Below are positions 14,433-20,678 of a stretch of 25,639 nt of DNA, piece after piece. How positions within the stretch are numbered: position 1 is the first letter of the stretch; each line of letters opens with the position of its first letter. The position numbers and the translations under genes are program-made. The notes under the pieces are model-generated. The model saw only the letters and a list, made by a program, of their open reading frames with translations, did no database searches and was not told the DNA's origin. Source of the DNA: JBDREF01 sp043820045 (GTDB taxonomy: Bacteria; Planctomycetota; Phycisphaerae; Sedimentisphaerales; Anaerobacaceae); the NCBI GenBank assembly GCA_043820045.1, contig JBDREF010000173.1:1-25639 (forward strand). The letters are read 5' to 3'.

Positions 14433-14909
14433 TCAGTCAAGCAGCTTCTTGGTCAGTTCGGCGACTCTTATGCCCCGGCGCTGGCACTGTCGTTCGACCC
14501 GTTCATCCGGTTTGCCGATGGACACGGGCCCGTAGTGGTCGCCCCTGGGGTCGCCCTGAACCACGCATCCGGCGATAAGCAAGGCTTCCAGTATGCCCAT
14601 GATCGTGGTTTCATTGCCGCCGGCGATATTTGCTGAGCTGCTGAACGCCGCCGCCACCTTTCCGTCGAGTTTGCCGTGAAAGCTGACCGTATCGTCTATA
14701 AGCTGTTTGATGAGCCCTGCCATTTGGCCGTAATAGGTGGGCGAACCGATCACTATCGCGTCGTAAGCCAACAGGTCATCGGCTTCGACATCGCTGACGG
14801 ATTTACACTCTGTCGGCAGTTCGGCCTCGTTCATCGCTTTGGCTATTATCTCAGCCATTTTCTTTGTGTTGCCGCTTTTCGAATAATATATGACTATACC
14901 TTTGGCCAT
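14433..14909 (-). CDS. Flavodoxin-like / NAD(P)H-dependent oxidoreductase (FMN-binding)
   Basis: 158 residues from the ATG at 14909, with AAGGGAG about 5 nt upstream. The frame is open further upstream, but that part overlaps the preceding gene and has no flavodoxin character. The FMN phosphate loop SKSGNT (around residues 10-15) and the flavin-ring segment SPTYYGQMAG are those of the flavodoxin/WrbA group. It should carry FMN and act as an electron carrier or quinone reductase. It is 67 nt downstream of the HPr-domain protein on the same strand, so cotranscription is likely. Confidence 0.85.
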   Translation of the reverse strand: MAKGIVIYYSKSGNTKKMAEIIAKAMNEAELPTECKSVSDVEADDLLAYDAIVIGSPTYYGQMAGLIKQLIDDTVSFHGKLDGKVAAAFSSSANIAGGNETTIMGILEALLIAGCVVQGDPRGDHYGPVSIGKPDERVERQCQRRGIRVAELTKKLLD

Positions 14910-14976
14910 TGCTGCTCCCTTTCCATATTCGTGCTTACGGCTGGGTCTCGGAAATTCCGGATGCCGGCCGATCCTC

Positions 14977-16527
14977 TCAGCGGCGCAGATACGATAGCTT
15001 CTCCGGCAGAGGAACGTTATTGCCGAAGTTGTCCTCGCCATAGCCGCACTCCGCCAGAAGCCTGATATCCTCCAGTACGCGATTGTCGCCGACGAACTTT
15101 GCGTTCAATTTGACGTCCACGTCGATCTTGCCTATCGCCAGCAGTCTGGCCATCTCGTCGATGACTTTCTCCAGCAGCGAACCTTCCTTTCGGGCCGGGT
15201 CTTCGGGCAACTGGAGCGGCTGTTCGTAAAGTATCAGCTTGCTGCCCTCGGCCAGCTTGAGCACCACGCTGCGAATGAGGGCGTTTAAATCATCGCGGCT
15301 CTCATCCTCCCCGGCAAGCTTCAGACGGACGATTTCCGCCGCGAGCCATCGCCTTTTCTGTGCGTTAATCTTCTCGTTGGCGCGAAACAGCTCGAGCGGC
15401 GAGCTGGCGTCATAGACCTCCTCGTTCATATTCATCTGAACCTTGCTTCCGTAATGCAGGACAAGCTTGGCGATAAGAGTGGACGGGCGAACGTGGAAAC
15501 CGCGATAAGGCGGCACCGGGGCCTCAATCTCGCCGACTTCCGCATAGCGTTTGAGCATGTCGTGGCACAGGTTCTCCGCACAGCCGATGTAGAGATTGAT
15601 GTGTGTGACCGAGTACATCATGAGGACATCAAGCAGCGTGTCGCCTCTTACCAGAGGTTTCTGCCGGCAATCCGAATCGCACAACGGCCTGTTCACATGC
15701 CGGGCGTAATGATGAACGAACGATGTGGCCGTCCTGAGCAGATGAAATACGACGCTTATGTGTCCTCTCAGAACAGGCAGGTCGGTATCAATGTCTTCGG
15801 CGTGCGTGCCTGAGACGTACGTGTCGTACAGGGACTGGAGGTTATGGAATCTAAGCTCGAGACTTCGGAGCTTCTCCTCGCTGACAGAGTCCAGAACATA
15901 AGATGCGTATTCTTCCGGCTTGGCCCGGCTGGCAGCGCGAACACCTTCGCTTTCCACTGTCAGGTTCAGAAATGCGGTGGTCAATAGAGTGACCGTTTTC
16001 GCTACGGTCTCGATCCTGCGCACTTCGCAGTCGCGCGGCAGGCGCGCTGAAGGCAGTTCCTCCGCGAAAGATTCCGCGTGAAATTCTTCCGACGCCGCCA
16101 TGAGCCCGAGTTGGTCGGCTTTGAGGAGCATCTGCTTTGCCGCTTCCACGAGTACGCCGACCGTAAACTCAAGCGTCTCGTTCGTGGCCTTGATAAAATC
16201 CCGCTCGATCGACAGGAGCCGATAGGCAGGCAGTGAGTGCAGGATATGGAGCAGCTCGTAGGTTACGTCGGAGAACAGCTTGATTCCCGCCGTCAGCGAC
16301 CGCAGGGCACACCATCGGCAGTTGCTGCCTGCACCACATGCGTCCAGGAACTCCTCGAGCTGCGTGGACTGTGACAGCAACGCGCCCATCAGCGGGCGCG
16401 CCATGATCTCGTTGCTTGATTTACACTGTGTCAAGAGCTTCACAAGGCCGAGAAGCGTTCCGGCACGTTTTGCGATTAGCCTCTGAAAGTAGTCGTCAGG
16501 CACTGGTACGAAAGCCATGTTTTTCAA
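14977..16527 (-). CDS. Large protein of unknown function with an embedded HPr phosphocarrier domain
   Basis: 516 residues. The HPr domain covers about 337-423: GFHVRPSTLIAK with His345 in the active-site position of HPr His15, SSPLELF with Ser376 in the position of regulatory Ser46 (exactly 31 residues apart, as in HPr), and VRLKLAGEDESRDDLNAL matching the last strand and helix. The middle part has a short insertion. Residues 1-330 are mostly helical and unknown, with cysteines at 64, 70 and 73 (ACGAGSNCRWC) and at 283 and 287 that might bind a metal. A tail of about 90 residues follows. The start codon is TTG at 16527, overlapping the upstream stop as TTGA, with AGGA 6 nt before it; an ATG at 16518 is 15 nt from that site. 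No enzyme I, EII or HPr kinase is in the window. Confidence 0.8.
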   Translation of the reverse strand: MKNMAFVPVPDDYFQRLIAKRAGTLLGLVKLLTQCKSSNEIMARPLMGALLSQSTQLEEFLDACGAGSNCRWCALRSLTAGIKLFSDVTYELLHILHSLPAYRLLSIERDFIKATNETLEFTVGVLVEAAKQMLLKADQLGLMAASEEFHAESFAEELPSARLPRDCEVRRIETVAKTVTLLTTAFLNLTVESEGVRAASRAKPEEYASYVLDSVSEEKLRSLELRFHNLQSLYDTYVSGTHAEDIDTDLPVLRGHISVVFHLLRTATSFVHHYARHVNRPLCDSDCRQKPLVRGDTLLDVLMMYSVTHINLYIGCAENLCHDMLKRYAEVGEIEAPVPPYRGFHVRPSTLIAKLVLHYGSKVQMNMNEEVYDASSPLELFRANEKINAQKRRWLAAEIVRLKLAGEDESRDDLNALIRSVVLKLAEGSKLILYEQPLQLPEDPARKEGSLLEKVIDEMARLLAIGKIDVDVKLNAKFVGDNRVLEDIRLLAECGYGEDNFGNNVPLPEKLSYLRR

Positions 16528-17387
16528 CGCGTATCCTTTTTCTTCGGAATTATTTCAGGCCTGCCGAAACTGCTCGGCACCGTGAACTCGAAAACCTTCT
16601 TGTCGATGCCTTTATTGACCTTTGGTTTGAGGAACTTTATCTCGTCGATGTCCCCAAATGGAGGTTCCGGTTCGGTCTTGACAGCGATCATCTTCACCGG
16701 CAGGCCCAGTTCCTTGTCGATCCAAAAATCTATTGAAATATAGTCGTCCTTATAAACCGAATTCGGCTTAACTTTCAAGTGTACTTGAATAAAATCCTCC
16801 GGCCCGGGCTGTTTCTGCTCGACCAGCGTAACCTCGAACTGCTTCTTCAACTCCTCGATTTTGGTGAAACCGAGCATCGGAAAATTCCTGCTGACCAGGT
16901 CGAAGACGTCCGCAGGTTTGTTCGGGTCGGTTGCCTCGGCCAGTTGGTGGTACGTTACTTGTTCGACTTGGTAGTCGATCTGCACGAGCCAGATACCCTT
17001 GAACTGATGGTCACCCCGGCTGAGCACGGCGCCGTCGGCTACGATGTATTGCTCGATGAACTTCTGTTCTTTTTCATCCTCCTGCTTGAGAGTGTTGAAG
17101 TTTATCCTGAGTGCGGACTGCCCGCCGGACCTTGAATAATACAAAACTCCTTTTCGCAGCGCTTTTGATTCGAGCAACGGCTGGATGTATGTATATTCAA
17201 CCTGGCCTTCGTAGGACTTGAGTTCCGAGGTCTTTTTGTTCAATCGCGCCAGGACCACATCGACCGGATCCGTTTGCGTTTCTTCCTGCAGCTGCGTTTC
17301 CGAGTTGCCCGCGCACGTCGAGGCCAGACAAATACCCGCCGCCCACAACAGGGCCAGGACAGCTTTGGCTGTCGGTTTTATGCTCAT
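16524..17387 (-). CDS. LolA-like outer-membrane lipoprotein-sorting family protein
   Basis: 287 residues from the ATG at 17387 (AGGA 9 nt upstream). An N-terminal signal peptide (AKAVLALLWAAGICLAS) directs export. The remainder looks like the half-barrel of the LolA/LolB superfamily: SYEGQVEYTYIQPL, then strands ending WIDKELGLPVKMIAV, the usual two-sided 'model-dependent' strand pair, and a final VFEFTVPSS. It likely binds a lipid or lipoprotein acyl chain in the periplasm, but LolA relatives are diverse and no LolCDE genes are near. Its stop overlaps the TTG start of the HPr-domain gene, suggesting translational coupling. The HAD gene is 34 nt upstream. Confidence 0.72.
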   Translation of the reverse strand: MSIKPTAKAVLALLWAAGICLASTCAGNSETQLQEETQTDPVDVVLARLNKKTSELKSYEGQVEYTYIQPLLESKALRKGVLYYSRSGGQSALRINFNTLKQEDEKEQKFIEQYIVADGAVLSRGDHQFKGIWLVQIDYQVEQVTYHQLAEATDPNKPADVFDLVSRNFPMLGFTKIEELKKQFEVTLVEQKQPGPEDFIQVHLKVKPNSVYKDDYISIDFWIDKELGLPVKMIAVKTEPEPPFGDIDEIKFLKPKVNKGIDKKVFEFTVPSSFGRPEIIPKKKDTR

Positions 17388-17421
17388 CGTGCCACATCCT
17401 TTCTTCAACTATATCTATGCG

Positions 17422-18015
17422 TTATATGCCGTTCTTGTTTGCAATAATATCGAGCACCTCGCCAATCTTCTCAATACGAAAGTCCGCATGCTCGGCGAAT
17501 TCATCGGCATGGTGGTGGTTGGCCAGAAGGACCGCAGCCGCACCTGCGGCTTTTGCGCAGAGTAAATCGAACAAATAGTCGCCCACCAGCAGGGTCTCGG
17601 CGGGCTCGACGCCGAACTGCCGGCACAGCTCCAGCACGCCGAACGCATCGGGTTTGACCGGCCCGTCTTCTCTGCCGACCACCGCATCGAATTCGAGGTT
17701 GTGCCTATGTGCGATGGCAAAGGCGTTGTCTCTTTTGTTGCGCGTCAGGACCCCGATACGGATTCCAGCAGCACGCAGCGATGAAAGCGTTTGTTCGGCA
17801 CCGACGTTAAGGCTCGATTCATCCACCGCCTTTTGTTCGTGACGATGGAGTATTCTATCAGCGTCGGCGCGCTGCCGGGTTGTCATTTTCTCCATAGATT
17901 CGAGAACTGGTCCGGAGTTTCTCGGCAGTCCGATTTCTTCCCGAATGGCGTCGAAGTCGAAATAGGGCTGCGTGATTGTCCCGTCGAGGTCAAATATTAC
18001 AGCTTTGATGGACAT
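17422..18015 (-). CDS. HAD-family phosphatase (phosphoglycolate phosphatase-like)
   Basis: 197 residues with all four HAD motifs: DLDGT (nucleophile Asp9 and acid/base Asp11), VLTRN (motif II), GPVKPD (motif III lysine) and GDYLFD (motif IV acidic pair). The helical cap between motifs I and II is of C1 type. It should hydrolyse a small phosphorylated metabolite in the cytoplasm; the phosphoglycolate/beta-phosphoglucomutase branch is closest by motif form, but the substrate cannot be read from sequence. It starts 15 nt after the LysR gene and is probably cotranscribed with it. Confidence 0.88.
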   Translation of the reverse strand: MSIKAVIFDLDGTITQPYFDFDAIREEIGLPRNSGPVLESMEKMTTRQRADADRILHRHEQKAVDESSLNVGAEQTLSSLRAAGIRIGVLTRNKRDNAFAIAHRHNLEFDAVVGREDGPVKPDAFGVLELCRQFGVEPAETLLVGDYLFDLLCAKAAGAAAVLLANHHHADEFAEHADFRIEKIGEVLDIIANKNGI

Positions 18016-18030
18016 AATGGTTGCTTGCTC

Positions 18031-18921
18031 TTATTCCCTGTTCAGATTCTTGCGAAGCAGCTCGATGAGATATCGCCCGGCCTGGCTGAGGATTTTTCCC
18101 TTGCGGACAATTATGCCCGTCGGCCTGATAAACTTCTCATTTACTATACTGATGGCTTTTATTGTCCCTGCGGCGACTTCCTGGAGTATTGCGGTCTGAG
18201 GCAGTATACTTATTCCCGAGTCGATTTCGACCGCTCGTTTGACGGTTTCGATGTTATCGAACTCCATTGCAGACCGAACAGCCACATTGTAACGCTCCAG
18301 GATGCCGTCTATCCATGCCCGTGTCGGAACGTTTTTCTCAAATGTGATAAATCTTTCAAACTGCAACCGGTGAATATCAACCTGGGATTCGTGAGATAAC
18401 GGATGCTTGGGACTGCAGACCAGCACCAGCGGTTCATCCTCGAACTCATACACATCGAGTCTCTTGTCTCTTTTTGGAACTGCCACAAGACCTATATCGA
18501 CATCGCCCGCCAGTACTGATTCATAGATTCTGCCGGCGCTTAAATATTCGACGTGAACGTTCACATTCGGGTAGCGGACCATGAATTTCTTGATATAGTC
18601 GGGCAGCGTATGCATGCCGATACTGAAGATCGCGGCTACGTTTATCCTGCTCGATGTGGATTTTTGCAGGACCGCCAGTTCGTTCTTTAGTTGTTCGTAT
18701 CTTTCCAGTATGTCCTTGGCGGCTTGATATAGCAACTGGCCAGCCTTTGTAAGTCCAATGGGTCTCTTCTTGCGGTCGATCAGCTGGCACTTATGGCTGA
18801 GTTCCAGTTGCGCAAGCTGCTGTGAAACTGCAGATTGGCTCAAAAGATGCTTCTCGGCTGTTCTCGAGAAGCTCCGCAAATCGGCCAAATCGCAGAATAT
18901 TTTCAGCATCTCCATGTGCAT
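18031..18921 (-). CDS. LysR-type transcriptional regulator, divergent from gdhA
   Basis: 296 residues. Residues 3-62 form the winged helix-turn-helix (FSRTAEKHLLSQSAVSQQLA is the recognition region). The rest is the two-lobed effector-binding domain (INVAAIFSIGMHTLPDYIKK, GDVDIGLVAVP, FITFEKNVPTRAWID). The start ATG at 18921 has AGGA 9 nt upstream. It is transcribed away from gdhA across 183 nt that contain dyad elements, the classic arrangement for a LysR protein controlling its neighbour and itself. The effector may be a nitrogen or central-carbon metabolite; that is inference. The HAD, LolA-like and HPr-domain genes follow on the same strand. Confidence 0.9.
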   Translation of the reverse strand: MHMEMLKIFCDLADLRSFSRTAEKHLLSQSAVSQQLAQLELSHKCQLIDRKKRPIGLTKAGQLLYQAAKDILERYEQLKNELAVLQKSTSSRINVAAIFSIGMHTLPDYIKKFMVRYPNVNVHVEYLSAGRIYESVLAGDVDIGLVAVPKRDKRLDVYEFEDEPLVLVCSPKHPLSHESQVDIHRLQFERFITFEKNVPTRAWIDGILERYNVAVRSAMEFDNIETVKRAVEIDSGISILPQTAILQEVAAGTIKAISIVNEKFIRPTGIIVRKGKILSQAGRYLIELLRKNLNRE

Positions 18922-18932
18922 TATAAGTCATC

Positions 18933-19043
18933 CTAATAACGTCTATAATTATTTATATATTGCATTGGGCAAATCAAGCATACTATACTATGCGTTCCTG
19001 GCACCTTACGATTTACAGCCCGAATACGTTATTGTGTTATTAG
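18933..19043. promoter_or_regulatory. Divergent regulatory region between the LysR gene and gdhA
   Basis: Towards gdhA: TTGCAT (18960-18965), 18 nt, TATACT (18984-18989), a possible promoter. The -10 lies inside the near-perfect palindrome GCATACTATACTATGC (18978-18993). CTAATAACGT (18933-18942) is mirrored by ACGTTATT (19026-19033) and again by GTTATTAG (19036-19043), which makes a tandem GTTATT-GT-GTTATT. These look like regulator sites, probably for the adjacent LysR protein. The gdhA leader would be about 110 nt. Confidence 0.5.
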
Positions 19044-19104
19044 TCTAACTTATTGGACTTGTTCCAGAAAGCAGAAATTTCCATTTTTACAGGAGAGCAA
19101 TCAG

Positions 19105-20451
19105 ATGGCAGCAAAGACCGTCATTCAGAGCGTTTACGAGGAAGTTCTGAAGCGTAACGCTGGTGAGCCCGAATTCCAGCAGGCAGTAAAAGAGGTTCTC
19201 GACTCTTTGGCGCCGGTACTGGACAAACACCCGGAGTATGTGGAAGCCAAAATCCTTCACAGGATTGTCGAGCCGGAGAGGCAGATCATGTTCCGGGTCC
19301 CCTGGCAGGACGATAAGGGCAACTTTCAAGTCAACCGTGGATTCCGGTTCGAGTTTAACAGTGCTCTCGGCCCGTACAAGGGCGGCTTGCGGTTTCATCC
19401 GACCGTCAACGCCAGCATCCTGAAGTTCCTCGGGTTCGAGCAGGTATTCAAGAATTCTCTGACCACGTTGCCGATGGGCGGCGGCAAAGGCGGGTCAGAC
19501 TTCGACCCGAAGGGCAAGAGCGACAACGAAGTCATGCGCTTCTGCCAGAGCTTCATGACCGAGCTGTGCCGCCATATCGGTCCTGATACCGATGTGCCCG
19601 CAGGCGATATCGGCGTCGGCGGTCGTGAAATCGGCTTTATGTACGGCCAGTACAAGCGTCTTCGCAACGAGTTTACCGGGGTTCTCACCGGCAAGGCGCT
19701 GAACTGGGGCGGTTCTCTGATTCGTCCGGAAGCGACCGGATACGGCTGCGTATATTTCGCCGAAGAAATGCTCAAGACCCGCGGCGAGAGCTTTAAGGGC
19801 AAGGTTTGCTCAGTTTCCGGTTCCGGAAACGTCGCGCAGTACACAGTTGAGAAACTCAATCAGCTCGGAGCTAAAGTCGTTAGCCTTTCCGATTCCGCCG
19901 GCACTGTTCATGATCCGAATGGGATCGATGACGAAAAGCTGGCCTTCGTACTCGAACTGAAGAACGTTCGGCGCGGGCGCATCAAAGAATACGCCGATAA
20001 GTACGGCGCCAAGTATCTTGAAGGCAAACGGCCATGGGGGATCAAATGTGACTGTGCGTTCCCCAGTGCGACCCAGAACGAAGTGGATGCCGCGGATGCC
20101 AAGACGCTGCTCGGTAATGGCTGCTATGTCATCGGTGAGGGAGCCAACATGCCGAGTACGCCTGAGGCTGTCGAGCAGTTTCTCGCCAAGAAAATTCTCT
20201 ACGGTCCTGCCAAGGCCGCAAACGCAGGCGGCGTAGCCACCTCCGGACTGGAAATGTCGCAGAACTCCATGCGTATGTCATGGACGCGTGAAGAAGTCGA
20301 TGAACGGCTGCATAACATCATGATTGCTATCCATCAGCAGTGTTTCGACGCCGCAGAAGAATATGGGCAGCCCGGCAACCTGGTGATGGGCGCCAATATT
20401 GCGGGGTTTGTGAAGGTCGCGGACTCCATGCTCGACCAGGGGCTGGTGTAA
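19105..20451 (+). CDS. gdhA: NADP-type glutamate dehydrogenase GdhA
   Basis: 448 residues, the normal length of the hexameric bacterial enzyme. It makes glutamate from 2-oxoglutarate, ammonium and NAD(P)H in the cytoplasm. Key residues are in place: Lys92 in YKGGLRFHP, catalytic Lys128 in PMGGGKGG, Asp168 in VPAGDIGVG, then the nucleotide fold around VSGSGNVAQYTVEKL. The start ATG at 19105 has AGGAG about 8 nt upstream (ACAGGAGAGCAATCAG). Divergent from a LysR gene and followed by strong hairpins. Cofactor preference is assigned from overall similarity to the E. coli type, not from a proven binding residue. Confidence 0.96.
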   Translation: MAAKTVIQSVYEEVLKRNAGEPEFQQAVKEVLDSLAPVLDKHPEYVEAKILHRIVEPERQIMFRVPWQDDKGNFQVNRGFRFEFNSALGPYKGGLRFHPTVNASILKFLGFEQVFKNSLTTLPMGGGKGGSDFDPKGKSDNEVMRFCQSFMTELCRHIGPDTDVPAGDIGVGGREIGFMYGQYKRLRNEFTGVLTGKALNWGGSLIRPEATGYGCVYFAEEMLKTRGESFKGKVCSVSGSGNVAQYTVEKLNQLGAKVVSLSDSAGTVHDPNGIDDEKLAFVLELKNVRRGRIKEYADKYGAKYLEGKRPWGIKCDCAFPSATQNEVDAADAKTLLGNGCYVIGEGANMPSTPEAVEQFLAKKILYGPAKAANAGGVATSGLEMSQNSMRMSWTREEVDERLHNIMIAIHQQCFDAAEEYGQPGNLVMGANIAGFVKVADSMLDQGLV

Positions 20452-20473
20452 TTGCTGTCCGAATCGAGAGATA

Positions 20474-20543
20474 GGTCGGCCGACTGATTATTGGCTGACC
20501 GCGTGCAAGTTGTTTAAGTAGGGCGGTTTTTTGCTTGCACGCG
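20474..20543 (+). other. Two consecutive stem-loops downstream of gdhA
   Basis: First: GGTCGGCC (20474-20481) with GGCTGACC (20493-20500), one G-U pair. Second: CGCGTGCAAG (20500-20509) with CTTGCACGCG (20534-20543), a perfect 10-bp stem with a loop that ends in GGTTTTTTG. They lie between the gdhA stop and the stronger hairpin at 20558 and may form a 3' structure or part of a leader. Confidence 0.5.
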
Positions 20544-20557
20544 ACCCATTTGTAATA

Positions 20558-20598
20558 GCAAGGGCGAAACCTGATTTTCCGACAGGTTTCGCCTTTGC
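20558..20598 (+). terminator. Strong 16-bp hairpin, probable gdhA terminator
   Basis: GCAAGGGCGAAACCTG (20558-20573) pairs along its whole length with CAGGTTTCGCCTTTGC (20583-20598), with one G-U pair and a 9-nt loop. The T tract is short (TTT inside the right arm), so a stabiliser role is also possible. Confidence 0.6.
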
Positions 20599-20616
20599 AC
20601 AATTGGGGATTATAAT
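20587..20616 (+). promoter_or_regulatory. Probable promoter of the KaiC-like/ATP-grasp gene
   Basis: A perfect TATAAT lies at 20611-20616. The -35 region at the right distance (TTTCGC, 20587-20592) is poor, so an activator may be needed. The leader would be about 57 nt and contains a further stem, CGGCGT with ACGCCG, just before the ribosome site. Confidence 0.45.
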
Positions 20617-20678
20617 AGCGAGTAAAAGCCCCGGCGGCGTGAAAGTCTTGTACGCCGGAAAACAAACGAGGTTAATCT

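Noticed and set aside
14910..15041. N-terminal extension of the flavodoxin-like protein
   Set aside because: It overlaps the preceding gene, is arginine-rich without pattern, and MAKGIVIYYSKSGNT is a typical flavodoxin start with its own ribosome site.
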